Shown here in pieces: positions 1 through 12,504 of a stretch of 64,000 bases of DNA. The stretch spans positions 124,001 to 188,000 of the forward strand of contig CM030734.1 in NCBI GenBank assembly GCA_018127085.1, written 5' to 3'. The position numbers and the translations under genes were made by a program. This DNA is from Pneumocystis sp. 'macacae'. Lineage: Eukaryota > Ascomycota > Pneumocystomycetes > Pneumocystales > Pneumocystaceae. The notes under the pieces are model-generated. The model had not been told where the DNA came from. It was given only the letters and a program-made list of their open reading frames with translations, and made no database searches. How positions within the stretch are numbered: position 1 is the first letter of the stretch; every line of letters begins with the position of its first letter.

Positions 1-862
1 ATTCTTAATAAATTTAAACCAAAAAAACAAAAAAATACTTACTTCAAATTGCACAAAAGAATATGGTCGTTGCATCCAATCTTTCAACACTTTTACATTA
101 AGTAAATTCCCCCACTATAAGGCAAAAGTAAGCCATTTCCCATCAACTTTATATAAAAATACTACCTTACGAAAATGATTCGTAACAGATACACATAATT
201 GCTCATCTGTACGTGATGATGATAAACTATAGAGAAAATTAACACATAACAGAATGCATTTACAACACCTACCTAGCAACAAACAAACATGCAGCTGGTC
301 TTCCTCGACTTTCTGATGATTCTGTTATCTTAGGAGTAAATGTTGCCTCATGAGAAAATACTGCACCTTTCATTAACAAAGGTGATGAAGCCACATCTCG
401 ATCAGTCTCAGATGAAACACAATGCATAGAAGCGTCTACTCCTTTGCTATCCAGTACATTTTCACATAATGATTCAGACTTTGGAAAATCCACCTGATCA
501 TCAACATATCCAGATACAGATTCATCAAAATAAACAGTAACAGCAGGTGATACAGCTGACGATAATGCTGATTGTTCATGACTCGGAGACATCTCGTGTT
601 TATGAGAAAGTGTCAGTGGAGACAGTGTTTCATGAGATTTTGAGCCCATCAAAACAGAAAATTCCTTTTCTTGCTGACCATAAAACTCAAGTGGAGATGT
701 ATTCTCAGTAGTATTGCCAGAACCCCGGTTAGTGAAAGGCGTAATTGGAGTATTAGGCGCATCAGCTGTCAATGCATCAAGCAGCTTGGGCGAAGGAGGA
801 CATGACGTGGACGACGCTGTACCTGAACCCATCTCAAGCAATGGGGATGTACACGGCTTCAT
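1..862 (-). CDS. RRM-domain RNA-binding protein, 3' part cut off by window edge
   Basis: The first exon encodes about 197 residues of Ser/Thr/Pro-rich, probably disordered sequence and ends in the beginning of an RNA recognition motif. Splicing at the GTAGGT donor near position 273 joins CLFVA to SLSSSRTDEQLCVSVTNHF, and a second short intron (about 115-165) leads to WGNLLNVKVLKDW and RPYSFVQFE. These read as RNP2 (LFVASL) and RNP1 (RPYSFVQF) of a fungal RRM. The last visible exon ends at a GTAAGT donor near position 43, so the rest of the gene lies beyond base 1. The start ATG at 862 follows about 2 kb without another gene. RNA binding is inferred from the fold; the precise orthologue is not recognised. 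Confidence 0.78.
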
Positions 863-2868
863 CTAGACCAATCTAACAGAATAACTACGTGTTCTGAACA
901 ATCAACCAGAATACTGTGTAATTCTAGAAAATCAACCAAAGTATTCAATAAACTTAAGCCCTTAATTAAAACGTGTTGATATTTCTGAAGCCCAATTAAT
1001 GTATTCCAATGATTCTAGTGTGTATTCCAAATACACAGAGACTCTGACCACCCAACTAAGACACTATAAAGACTTCTGAAGACTTAATTTCCCGAATAAA
1101 GTTTACACAGGAAACAAAGTAATAGGCCAAAACACTATTAAAACAACACAAAACGAATAAAACTACTCGAGACAACAACAATAGGTCACCCGTGCAATAA
1201 TAAATAGTCAATATAGTAATCAATTGTCAAATAATAACAAAGGATCTGTGCAAACCACAAAACCCCTCGAAAAACTTCGCTGAAATGGCCTAATTCCTCT
1301 CAAATTGAGCCTCCGTATATCGCCTCCAATACCAATACTTTACTCAAACACCCTCAGCCACACCTGAACGTCTGTCAACGGCCCAATCCCGCTCAATCCG
1401 CCCTCAATACCGCCTACTCTCTCCACTGACTCTTCAACACGTCCTTACAGATCTTCCAATATCTCCTAGATGCTCACAAACACTTAGCTATCTCTTCTTT
1501 TAATCTCCTGAAAATCTACTATGCACACTGCTCTACACTTATCTGAAGATACAGTCGCAGTGTTTGGTGTTTCACGTCTCTCAACTGTAGATTTAACAAA
1601 GTAAAAAAGGAGCTTTGTGATGACTTAATAGGCACAATACACTCCTCCCCCGCACTCTCCAACAGGGTGCCCTTGACATACCACTCAATCCAGACACGAC
1701 TGCCCAAGCTCTACCCATATTCAAGGCAAATGAAAGTCAATCATGCCCCAATTCCCCAAAATGCCCCAGTAGACAACAGTCTCCAACTATAAACAGCTGT
1801 CGGCATGTTCCCAAAACGTAAGATTAGACTACTTTTGCTCAAACTAATGTATATTTAACTTAAAATAGTACTCTCAGCTTGCCCTGTTCGTCTAATTAGA
1901 CTTAACCCCAACTTAATCACCACTTAAAAATAGTTTAAAATAGTTTAACACTAGTTTAACGTTGCTTAACGCTAATTTAATAATAGTTTAGCTGCTGCTT
2001 TAACATCCGTTTAACAATACTTTAAGAATAACCTAACTTTCTTAATGCAATTGGCACAGTGATTAGCCCATATCTCCCAGGCTTACCCTACTTGAACATA
2101 GACCTTAGCCCAAAATAAGCACATATTTACCAGCTCTAATCTTAAAATTAAGCGTTACCTAGCTTTAGATTAATCCTAGGTTAACATTAAATTAAAATTC
2201 TTAATGCCTACTAAGTTTTTCTTAATGCCCCTTTAACTTTTTCTTGACACGTAAGTTTTTCTTAGTGTCTCTTAAGTTTTACATAATGCCTCTCGAGTTT
2301 TACTTAACGACCCTTAACATTTACTAACACCTTACCTTTTCAAGCATAGCTTCTCTTATAAGACTACTTAACCTTTTTAGTTTACTTTTGCTTAGCCTTT
2401 GCTTAACCTTTCTTAAGCAATAGTTAAACAGTGGCTAAAAATGATCAAGTATTGTTTGACTGTTTCTAATCCCCTTATAGTTTCAACGCTTTGTATATAT
2501 AGCTTTAGCCTTTATATAGTCTTTCTTAACTCTTACCTTTCTTAAGACCTTTTTAACTTTTTCTCTACCTTTTCTTACCTTTTCTTAACCTTTTCTTAGC
2601 ATTTTCTTAACTTTTCTTAACCTCTTTAGTCAGTAGCCTATCTGCTGCTTAACTGTGCAGACAGCACTTAATCAGAGATACTGAATCATTCAACGGAATA
2701 TCAATAAGGAGGTCATATAAGAATATAGAAACAATAAATTCCAATACAAACGCATACAGCCAGCCAATTGACACTATAGACCGCATATACTCACATTCTA
2801 ACGCATATAATACACAATCAAGATCTATTCGGCAGTGACAAGCTATAGCAAACGATGTCAGGTAGTCT
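863..2868. other. 2-kb gene-free stretch with degenerate CTTAA-type repeats
   Basis: No convincing gene was seen between the RRM gene start and the PA28 stop. About 1300-1750 is less AT-rich than its surroundings and may be leader or promoter of the RRM gene. From about 1840 to 2640 the plus strand is built of short imperfect units around TTTAAC, CTTAA and CTTTTCTTAAC, densest at 2520-2625. Short open frames here look random. Confidence 0.5.
1840..2640. repeat. degenerate CTTAA / CTTTTCTTAAC repeat tract
   Basis: Short units such as GTTTAAC, CTTAACG and CTTTTCTTAAC recur every 8-15 bases over about 800 bp. The tract is pyrimidine-rich on the plus strand. Units are imperfect and no single consensus length holds throughout, so it looks like an old, decayed simple repeat. 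Confidence 0.6.
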
Positions 2869-3685
2869 TTAAAGCCCGAGAAGCACACGATGCTTCTGGA
2901 GCAGCGTATACAAAACAACATAAATATTACGAAGCTGTGCAAGATGCTGAAACAAATGGAACACAGCTTCCTCGTCAATTTCAAGGACAGCAGAAGCACC
3001 AGCAGCAGCAGCAAAATCACTTAGGCCAACTGTACTAGTTTTTCGAAGGGCTTTTGCCCGGGACAAAGCATATTGAGATATCGACGCACGGATTGTAGTG
3101 CACGCAGTCTGGACCTGAGAGAGCTCAGAAAGAACATCTAACAACATCAGCAAAAGAGATTTGAGGCACAAAAATATTAATAAAAAGAAAACGCAGTACC
3201 ACTCAGCGAGCTCCCCTGCACTTAATTCCTGCAACACAAGCACGTGACAATTACGTGATAAGATAAAATATTAAGGAAGAATGCTTCGGCAGGGGCTTTA
3301 AGGGAGGGAACTGACCTTCAAGCACCTTGAGTGTGTGGGAGGGGGTGTCAGGGAACCGTAAATTAACAAGAATGCGTGTTTCATCACAGGCACGCAATAC
3401 CAAAAAGCATTCACGTTTTACACGCGCTTGCCCTGTTTTCAAAACAGAAAGTGTAGGAGAAATGTCATTGGAAGGAGTGTTTAGTATGCGGCGTTTCTTT
3501 GAATGTCCAGCATCAGTAGTAAGAAAGTCATCAGTAGACTGAAGAGGAGATTGATCAATGTCGTCAGTAACATATTCTGAAGCAAGTTCGTCAAGCCAGG
3601 TAGTAAGGGTGCAGACACGTGAGAGCCATGTTTCTGCGAGACGAAGACGTATCTGTTGCACCAATGCTTTTTTAAATTGATCCAT
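2869..3685 (-). CDS. PA28/REG-type proteasome activator
   Basis: Predicted homologue of PA28 (REG gamma, PSME3), a heptameric ring that caps the 20S proteasome and opens it without ATP. Three exons are visible: the first (ATG at 3685, MDQFKKALVQQIRLRLAETW) runs to KVLE before a GTCAGT donor, a short middle exon reads ELSAGELAEW, and the last runs from DVLSELSQVQ to the stop. The first exon carries the family's KKRR motif in a linker (SKKRRIL). The last holds the activation/C-terminal helices, with ISQYALSRAKAL and EIDEEAVFHLFQHLAQLRN aligning to the human pattern ISRYYITRAKL ... EIDEKEYISLRLIISELRN. Length of about 220 residues is slightly below the usual 240-260. It is divergent from ADE1 with 102 bp between starts. 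Confidence 0.85.
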
Positions 3686-3787
3686 CGAACGTTAACGACG
3701 CAAAAACAGATTAAATGCTGACAAACGACAAAGCAGATTAAATAAGAAAAAAGTGATTAATTAAAGAGAACAGTTGACTAAGGAACA
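3686..3787. promoter_or_regulatory. compact divergent promoter PA28 / ADE1
   Basis: Only 102 bp separate the two start codons, so both genes must share this AT-rich control region. No recognisable factor site was seen. Confidence 0.5.
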
Positions 3788-5392
3788 ATGAAAGTACTAG
3801 AGGAGAAAAAAGAAAATAAAAATGAAAAGGTTTTGGATGAAGCTGTTTTAGATAATTTTGAAAAGATAGATAGTCCTTTAGAAAAAACAGAAGGAAATAT
3901 TATGAGTAAGGCATTATGCACGAGGTTTCTAAGATTTTCTTATTTATTTTTAGATGCCTATTATTCACCGTTGGAAGTATTTTTACAGAAATCATTAAAT
4001 GGCATTTTAAATAATTCTTTATATGAATCAGAAATAAAAGAACTAAAATTAGTGGCCCGTGGCAAAGTACGAGATGTGTATGCTCTGGATGAAAAACAGT
4101 TACTATTTGTCGCCACTGATAGAATCAGTGCCTATGATGTTGTTTTAAATAATGTAAGTATAATACTTTACCGTCTCGGGTTTCTACACTGTTCAAGACA
4201 TTCTAACGCCATCTGAACATATGCATTGCCTTTTAAGACATTAAAACATAACTGGTTTTTGCCACTATGTTTCAAAATTTAGACACTATAGTAACCGTTT
4301 TGGACGGTATTTATGAGATTTAAAAACTCAATATCTAGGCAATACCAGGAAAAGGTCAAATATTAACAGCATTATCTTTTTTCTGGTTTAAAAAGTTGCA
4401 GCATATTTGTCGGCATCATTTAATAGATACGATGTTACCATTCAGTCTACAAAAGTATGCACAAACGTTAATAGGACGAGTAATGGTTGTTTCCAAATAT
4501 AAAATACTTCCAATTGAGGCTATTGTGCGTGGATACATAACAGGTGACTTTTCTAATTATATGATCTAATTAGGAGTAACAAAAATCCAGGATCTGCTTG
4601 GAAAGAATATGTGCAGCATGGGACAGTGCATGGTATAGCCTTACGTTCCGGACTTAAACAAGGACAAGCGTTTGACACACCATTGTTTACACCTAGTACC
4701 AAAGCAACATCCGAAGGACATGGTAAGTCTATTGAATTATTGATTCATTTGTTCCTGCTATTTCTCTTATTTTTCCTTTCATTTTTATCGCCTTTTCTCT
4801 TGTTATTTCTTCCAACTAAACATTCTTAGACCAAAATTTTCACCCTAGTCAATGTATTTGATATAGATATTCAAAACATAATTAATATTATTTAGTGTCA
4901 AGTAAAATTGGGAAAAAACATGCAAAAGAAATGGAACGCCTTTCTTTAACACTTTATAACGAAGTATTAACTTATTATTATTCTAATTTTTCATAATAAA
5001 ATATATAGGCACATGCATATGCCTTACAAAAAGGTATTATTATTGCTGATACCAAGTTTGAATTTGGTGTTGACTCAAATGATGAATTGGTTTTAGTTGA
5101 TGAAGTATTAACACCAGATTCGTCCAGATTTTGGCCTTCCAATAACCCAATAGATGGTGAACCATGTAGTTTAGATAAGCAACATGTACGAAACTGGCTG
5201 GAGAAGCAATGCAAAATAGGCCAAGTAAATGTGATTCTCCCGGAAGAAGTAGTCAATCGAACAAGGCAAAAATATATCCAAGTTTATGAACAATTAACAG
5301 ATAGTTCATGGATTGAACATATGAAAAAAATGACACAGCAATTTGTAAACAGTCTAAAGTATAAATCATCAGATACCAACATAGAAACTTAA
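3788..5392 (+). CDS. ADE1: SAICAR synthetase (phosphoribosylaminoimidazole-succinocarboxamide synthase)
   Basis: Catalyses ATP-dependent joining of CAIR and aspartate in cytosolic purine synthesis (S. cerevisiae ADE1, S. pombe ade7). The signature [29 protein letters not shown] is visible over 4050-4155 and is followed in later exons by [35 protein letters not shown] and, after a further intron, [14 protein letters not shown] and [14 protein letters not shown]. At least five short introns interrupt it. The ATG at 3788 opens a lysine/glutamate-rich extension that a GTAAGG..TTTTTAG intron (about 3905-3951) may join to the core; this N-terminus is longer than in relatives, and a start nearer the core cannot be excluded. 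The stop is at 5390-5392. Confidence 0.95.
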
Positions 5393-6322
5393 AGGCACAT
5401 AACATTCTATATTTACAATGAAAACGTCGATATTTCAAAAATTTTCCGTGTGCCAAACAATATTATAAAAACATTGTAATATAACAAAAATATCATTATA
5501 GGATTATTAGCAACTACTTAGAACCTGTTTTCCCATACATTAGTGCTATGTACTACATGTTCTTGATAATTTAAAAATATCAGATTTATTATAAATTTCA
5601 TTCATCACTTAATTTTGAATCAAATACAATACAAACATAATTAGTTTTATCCAACGAATATATAATTCAAACGAGCCCAAAATGTAAATTAAAAAACAAA
5701 ATACCTACTGTCTGAATATGTTCTATACCAGAAAACCGATATTTAGTTAATCCAAAACTATTTGTTTTTGAATAAAAAACATTTAAGGACATTTTAAAAC
5801 ATTTAAGAATAAAAGTATAAATGTTTTTACATAGTTTCGCATTTTCCCAATATTTTAAATATAAAAGGCATTTGATAATTGATAAAAATAAGATTTAAGA
5901 AAAGATTTCATTTAAAGATTTAAATATATTCACACGTTACTCATACCATACAACAAAATATATTTATAACTATTCAAGTCCCAGTTCGTTCTCGAAAACA
6001 AACAGTTTTTTCTGCACAAAACATAACATACATATGTTTTTAAGGAGTCTCTGAAATCTCTATAAAATTTATAATACCCATGCTTCTTATCCGCCAACAT
6101 CTACATCAAATCCTATTACTGTTTATTAAACACCTTTATATTAATATAGTTTAAGCAGAATGAGCGAATAAACTTAAAAAAAGTTGGGTCAGAAGTAGAG
6201 TAGTTAGAAGCTTTTCAGGTATAAAAAATAACACTGCCTTTAAAGAATTCATTTTTCCAAATTCCCACTTTTTTTCAAAAAACGTATCTTAGATACCGAA
6301 CAAATGCAACAAAAGATATAGG
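5393..6322. other. AT-rich intergenic region
   Basis: About 930 bp of AT-rich sequence between the ADE1 stop and the SHQ1 start. No open frame, RNA gene or repeat was recognised. Confidence 0.6.
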
Positions 6323-8029
6323 ATGATAACACCATCATTTTCACTAAATCAGGATGAAAATTACTTATATATTGAAATTCACGCAGTTTTTATTCGTGTA
6401 ACTATATTATTTAGAGCTTAAATCGCACTGATAGAATAATTTCATATTTTAGACACAAAATATAGAAATTTATGTAGAAGGAAACGATTTCATATTCTCA
6501 GCAATGCCATACTATCTTAGGTTTATTTAAAAAGCCTGTTTTAAAACTTTTAACATAGTTTTAACCAAGATACAGGCTTTATTTGCCGGGAAAAGTTGTT
6601 GAAGATAAATTTAGCGAGATGTCTTATGATATATCAGCAGAAAAAGTAAAAATAAAGGTATCTAAGGAAACACCTGGAACAATATTCAATGATTTGGACC
6701 TAATGTCAACTCTTCTTGCAAAACCTAAAGCATCTTATAGCAAAAAAGAATCTGCACCACTAATTGAAGTTTTGGATGAAAAAAATACGCAAGGTATTGC
6801 TATATACAATTTGTATAATATAAAAAAGACCATTAAATTAACATATTATTAGATAATATTCAACAAAATATCCAAAATACTAATTCAAATCATCATATTG
6901 TCGAAGGTTCTTTCTTCATCAATTATATCACTTTTATAACAAATATAGACATTTCATTTGACTGGCAACTTCCACAGGAAATTTGTCAAGAAGTAAGTTA
7001 AAGAAATAGTATTTCTTACTAACCATACGTGTAGAATCTGCATTTACAATCATCTTATGGGTTTAATGCTCAATATAGCAATTATATTAAATCTCCTGCT
7101 CACATGGAAAATGATATTAATGAGATAGATAATCCTGAATATAGCAATGCAACATCTCGTACGGAAGAACGTATTTTAAAGGAAAATCTCAAATTTGATG
7201 AAGAACACTATATAGCAGATTACATAGAAGATAGTGAAATTCAAAAATGTATTAACTGGGAATCTGAAGAATATATAACTTTTCATTCTCTAGAGAAAAA
7301 TGCATCATCTCCGGAAAAAAACAACTTTTTAGAGACAATTACTCTTACAAAAGAAGAACAAATTGAAATCTTAAAACTTCCTCGTCGTAAATGCACTACT
7401 CCTTTATCTATCTATTTTTCACATTCTAACAGTTAAAGATATTGTTTATGACCTTAAATCCACCTATTTATGTATACTTTCATTCTTATTTTCTTATTCG
7501 TATGATGCACGGACAACTCAAAACGAACCTACATCTGAATCACCATGGACTATAGGTAAACTTTCACCTGTTTTGTCATGTTTAGATATGTCTTTTTCCA
7601 CAGTAAAACAAATTGTGATTACTTGTACACGTAGAGCTTTGGCATATCCATTATATAGACATTGGAAACTTATTCAAAAATGCTGGGAGGATGTATATTA
7701 TAGCTTGAGATTAGGAAAACGCTGGATTCTTAAAAAATTTTTGAAAATAAGAAAATTATTTGAGCAAGGCGATACATATTATTTATATAATAAACTTTTT
7801 TTGGATGACTATTCTGTATGGATACAAACAGCAAGGTTACATTCTTAATCTTATATTATTCTTACTCATCAATAGTGATTCCGTTATCCAAAGTTTAGCA
7901 CAGGAACTTCACCATTTAGAAATTAAAAAAGATGAAATTAACTGGGAGCTTGAAAAACTAGAAACTATCGCAAATAAACTATATTTAGAAGAGTCAAAAA
8001 CAAATATAACATTATATAAAAAAGACTAA
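6323..8029 (+). CDS. SHQ1: H/ACA snoRNP assembly factor Shq1
   Basis: Shq1 is the chaperone that holds free dyskerin/Cbf5 during H/ACA snoRNP assembly. The start at 6323 gives MITPSFSLNQDENYLYIEIHA, the conserved first strand of the N-terminal CS domain; spliced exons add FIFSAMPYYLR and LYLPGKVVED, which are typical of that domain. The Shq1-specific helical domain follows at about 7560-7830: ALAYPLYRHWKL, LRLGKRWILKKFLKI and YYLYNKLFLDDYSVWIQ match the family pattern PLYRNF ... LDDYCIW. The last exon is a charged helix ending in a stop at 8027-8029. At least seven introns of about 30-60 nt are implied. It is tail-to-tail with the UBX gene, leaving only 25 bp between stops. Confidence 0.9.
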
Positions 8030-8054
8030 TTAATCAAAATCATGATTAATATTT

Positions 8055-9494
8055 TCAACTATTTTTCTCTTTGGGTGGTTCTTGATTAAGTGTATTCCCA
8101 TTATACCACATATTTTTATCTTTATTTTTACTTTGAAAAGTCGATATTTTTTGATTATCTGAAAAAACCACCTTTTTGTTCTGCTCTACATTTTCAACTG
8201 GATTATTTCTACCAACAAATGCCGACGTCCAACTAAAAACTGAATAGATAGACCCTACAAAATAACTAAAAAATCCAAACAACCTTGAAAAATAGCCATT
8301 ACTTGCTTTAACATAAGCGGAAGTAACATTTTTCAAGGGCTATCATAAATAAGTTATTTATTAGTTAAAAAGGAAATAAACCATTAAAATAAGTGTTGCA
8401 CTAGGACACAAATTTAATGCCTCTAAGGATACAGTTTCTTCTAAAATACCAAATCGTCTTTTCGGATATACCTGAATTAAGTCATATGGTATTTTATTGT
8501 CCGTACGATTCTATACATTATTAGTAGAACTGAGAAATATTTAGTGTCAAGACCTCATCGATCCATGATCTAACGTCTTTCAATGTATTTTTGAAAGTAA
8601 AATGTCTTGCTTGAATTGAAGAACCATTTAGCAGTCTTATATTCAAAGAACATATGTTTTTAGTATTTTCCTGGACTGCTATATCTTCAGTAGATGTAGA
8701 AGGCTGAGATGAACGTGCAGAAATTCGATAATACTCTTTTATCTTTCTTTCTTCTTTATCTGCATTAATTCGAGTTAAAACACGTTTTCGCTCCTCCGTA
8801 TCACATTTCTTCGTCCTTTCAACTCCCTCAACATACTTTTGTCGCCGCTCCGCATCCTTTATTGACACATGTGTTGAACACTGTGTTTTTTCATGAGAAG
8901 ATGAGCTAACATCCTCCAATGAAGAATTTAAATCCATATCAACACATTCTCCTCCTTTATTTGATTGTTCTACACTATATAAATTGAAAGCTATATATAC
9001 TCTTATCTTAAATACCTGATATATATTTCCCCATACTTATTGATCGGATACTTTCAAGAAGATCATCTGCTGTTGCATCACCAAAAAACGATTTTCTTAC
9101 TAATCCGTCCCTTAGAAAAAATAAATCTCATGTTCCTCTTCATAAAAAGGTTATTACTTAATTAAAAAAATAGACGGAACACAATTCACAACAACTAGAA
9201 ATATTAATAGCAGTTTTTTTTTTTAAAAAGCCTACCCATCTGCTTAAACAACATAGCATCACTTGTACCATTATATAACCTCAAAGGGACTGTTTTTTCG
9301 CGCATTTCCTTGCATACTTCTAGGCTTAAAAGTTGATCAATCCATTTTGTATCTTCACCATCTTTTAACGTCAAAAAATGCATCTTTGAAAACAAAAGAA
9401 TACCTTGAATATATACAAGAAATACTAATCCTGTATTCAAACAACGATTTATTGAGTCCTCTATCGACTCTTTACTCCAAATATCATCTTTCAT
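8055..9494 (-). CDS. UBX-domain protein, UBXN4/erasin-like
   Basis: Probable adaptor of the Cdc48/p97 ATPase in ER-associated degradation. The start at 9494 (MKDDIWSKESIEDS) opens a thioredoxin-like UAS region; a 44-nt intron joins VYIQ to DGEDTKWIDQL and later exons give VPSIFLINKDGLVRKSFFG. A charged coiled segment (8700-8930) and a UBX fold follow: SLNIRLLNGSSIQ, then after an intron DLIQVYPKRRFGILEETVSLEALNL and SATLILMPL. A hydrophobic hairpin near the C-terminus (GYFSRLFGFFSYFVGSIYSVF) fits membrane attachment as in UBXN4. The start is preferred to an in-frame one at 9617 because the divergent RAC1 gene begins at 9608. The family is clear; the exact orthologue less so. Confidence 0.85.
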
Positions 9495-9607
9495 AACGTT
9501 CAGCGGAATCAGCGTAGTTCCACTGAATGCCCGTCGATCAATATCAGAATCTCGATATTTTAAAATAAGTGAAAAAAAGCAAGTAAAAGAACGATAATTA
9601 GCCCAAA
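9495..9607. promoter_or_regulatory. compact divergent promoter UBX protein / RAC1
   Basis: 113 bp between two divergent start codons. Nothing specific was recognised within it. Confidence 0.5.
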
Positions 9608-10586
9608 ATGCATGCAATAAAATGCGTCGTTGTGGGAGACGGGTAAGTAAAAAATTACATTAAACAGCCAATTTTTCAATAAAAACATATATTTTTTGTT
9701 TGACATGAAAAAGAAATCTTATAATTTAAAAAATAAAAAATCAACTTTAATATACATCCATATTCTGCTTAATATAGGTGTTAAAATAGCTTTTTCACGT
9801 TTTTTTGGCAACAAATATATTAAAAAACTCTTACTAACGAATTTTTTTATAGGGCAGTAGGAAAAACTTGTCTATTAATAAGTTACACAACAAATGCATT
9901 TCCTAGAGAATATATACCTACAGTGTATAGAAGATTGTTATCTAATAAAAATTGACTAATTTATATCAAAGATTTGATAATTATATGGCCAGTGTGATGG
10001 TCGATGGAAAACCGATAAGTTTAGGACTTTGGGATACAGCTGGGCAAGAAGACTATGATAGATTGCGTCCTCTGTCTTATCCACAGACAGACGTTTTCCT
10101 TATTTGTTTTTCACTTGTCAGTCCTCCTTCTTTTGAAAATGTACGAACCAAGGTAAATATAGCACAACAAAAAATTCAGAAATAATATACTATGTCAGTG
10201 GTTCACGGAAATATCTCACCATGCACCAAATATTCCAATTATTTTAGTTGGTACAAAATTAGATCTTCGTGATAATAGTATTATCTTGGAGAAGCTAAGG
10301 AGCAAAAAAATGCTGCCTATTACATATCTTCAGGGAGTACAAATGGCAAGGGAAATAGGTTCAGTTAAGTAGGGACATTTTAAAATCATTTTTTTCTGAG
10401 TTGTAACTCTTCTAGATATTTAGAATGTTCTGCACTTACGCAAAAAGGGTTAAAAAACGTATTTGATGAAGCAATTCGGTACGTTTTTTCATACGTATAT
10501 TACTTTTTGAGACTAATTTATAAAGGGCTGTACTTATGCCGTCAACACAAATTCGCAAAAAACGGAAAAAGTGTAATATTTTATAG
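9608..10586 (+). CDS. RAC1: Rho-family GTPase Rac1
   Basis: Small GTPase controlling polarity, actin and NADPH-oxidase-type processes at the plasma membrane. The first exon reads [12 protein letters not shown] and is spliced into [17 protein letters not shown], so an intron cuts the P-loop. Further exons give PTVFDNY (switch I), [19 protein letters not shown] (switch II), [10 protein letters not shown] (nucleotide-specificity loop, here TKLD) and [20 protein letters not shown]. The last exon ends in a polybasic tail IRKKRKK and the CAAX box CNIL (stop 10584-10586), so prenylation is expected. [17 protein letters not shown] marks it as Rac rather than Cdc42. One difference from consensus is PREY instead of PGEY before switch I. 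Six exons are visible. Confidence 0.96.
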
Positions 10587-11332
10587 TTTAACATATCGAA
10601 ATAATTTAAACAATCATTTTGAGATAAGATTGTTTTAAAACAATTTAATTTCATAAAAAATCTTTTATGTTTTAATAGTTAAAATTAAGACTTACTATAA
10701 TAAATATTTAAGATATTGTATCAAATTTCTATATATTCAATAATTTATTTTTAAATGACTTATTTTTAATTTTATGATTCAAAATATAGTAATACATTTT
10801 ATTTACATACTCTAACTTTCATGGTATTTATTTATTAAATTGTTATACTTACATATATTATCTACAATTCTATCTGTACAATAAACCAGTATATATTGAT
10901 TTTGAATATACACTATATCTAGATTACACTGAAATATATTATTATTATTAACAATTGTTTCTCTTTTTATTTCTAAATATAATCTTATTGTAATTTTTGA
11001 TTTCAAAACATTTGAAAATTATAATAAAAATAGTTCGTTATTAAATTATTACCTTAAAATAAATTTATGTTTACTTTTATTTTCCACATAAAAAGAATAA
11101 TAAATCATTATCTTCATAATAAATGCAATGAAAAAAGAAATCACTAAAATTCCTAAAATAAATATAATAATAAAAATCAGGAGTTAAAAACCTTTAAAAA
11201 TAGATATTAACGATTCACTCTTTTGAAAAAAAAATACACTTTAAATCCAAAAATAATCTTATAATTTTTAAAAATATATTCTTTAAAGAGAATAAATATA
11301 AAATATTAACAATAAAAAATAATCAATATAAG
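10587..11332. other. very AT-rich intergenic region
   Basis: About 750 bp of nearly pure A/T between the convergent 3' ends of RAC1 and CMS1. No feature was recognised. Confidence 0.6.
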
Positions 11333-12304
11333 TTAATAATAAACAATTTTGACATTTCCTTCTTTCAATCTAGTTTTTAAAGGGTCACTCGTTATCAGTT
11401 TTATTAAAGTCTTCCAACATTCTGGCATATCCCAAAATCTTCTTTTTTTAACATCAACATACGTAGTATCCAATACAATCCATTTCAAAAAATCAACTTT
11501 TAGGGCTTCTACAAACATCAAAATAAAAAATAAACACAAAACCTTTTACCACTATCCACAAGATCAAAAATTCTTCCGGGAGTTCCTACCGCAATTGTCA
11601 ATCGTGTACGAGAAAGATAACTAATATGATCTTTTAATTTAATATGTTTAGCAAACAATTTAGCAACATCCCCTTCCTTCGTCTTATAACAACGTAACGA
11701 TCTAAAGATATCTAAGCAACATATCAATCCATCTTTTGTTTCTTTTACCTTGTAATATTCGCTACTCGAAGCGCTGCCATAGCAAAAATAATTGTATGAG
11801 GACTCCCAAACGTAGAAGGAACATATCTTGGATCATATTTCATACCTTTTAAATATGTAAAAAAAACTTCCATAAATCACAAACCTTCTTCTAAAAATGC
11901 AGGCAAACCCTTATTAATTAAATCATCAGTCCAACATACTTCAAAAAAGTATTTCTCTAAGAACATATAAAACAAAAAGACATATGAAAAACACATACTA
12001 TACCAGAAATTCTCAGATCATCTAATTCTAAAGACGAATGATTAGAGTAAACTTCACGAATCCGTTTTTCAACATGATCTGCTTGCATTGCTGCACTCAG
12101 ACGAGGAAATGTAACAATCACATCAGAACCATCAACGTCTCTCTTACGAGCCTTTCTCCGGGCCAATTTTTCCTGTTTTCGTCGCTTTTTTTGCAAAATC
12201 ACATTATCCGTTTCCAAACACTCAAATGTGCTATCTTCAATACTGAAATTCGTAGAACCATCATACCATTGTTCACATATTTCGTCCGCTCCAATTTCCT
12301 TCAT
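11333..12304 (-). CDS. CMS1: Cms1-family ribosome biogenesis protein (DEAD-like fold)
   Basis: Resembles Cms1/CMSS1, a protein linked to small ribosomal subunit assembly that has a helicase-like fold without full catalytic motifs. The first exon (ATG at 12304) is acidic then strongly basic (KKRRKQEKLARRKARKR). Later exons read CWTDDLINKGLPAFLEEG, then KEGDVAKLFAKHIKLKDH and TRLTIAVGTPGRIFDLVDSG, the family's hallmark with the GTPGR motif, and finally FLKWIVLDTTYVDVKKRRF with DMPECW, matching the human DWNWRDQKLRR...DIPE block. The C-terminus ends GNVKIVYY. About five exons are implied. It is convergent with RAC1, and its 5' end faces CENP-T with 200 bp between starts. Confidence 0.85.
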
Positions 12305-12504
12305 AGTATCTTATTAGAATTTGATTTTCTTTTTTTTAAGAGTTTTAAAACAGCTTTTTTGGTGTTAATCTCAAAATCACACGTTATCTACCAGACACAA
12401 CCCTTAGACAAATATACTCAATAATACTAAAAAAATATAAATAAGAACGAATATAGACTCAAAAGAAAGAAACTTATTAAGATATACAATTGACGTTGTC
12501 TACA

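Noticed and set aside
1519..3038. Small open frames of 60-125 codons in the first spacer and opposite PA28.
   Set aside because: They are repeat-derived or antisense to the spliced PA28 exons and show no family motif.
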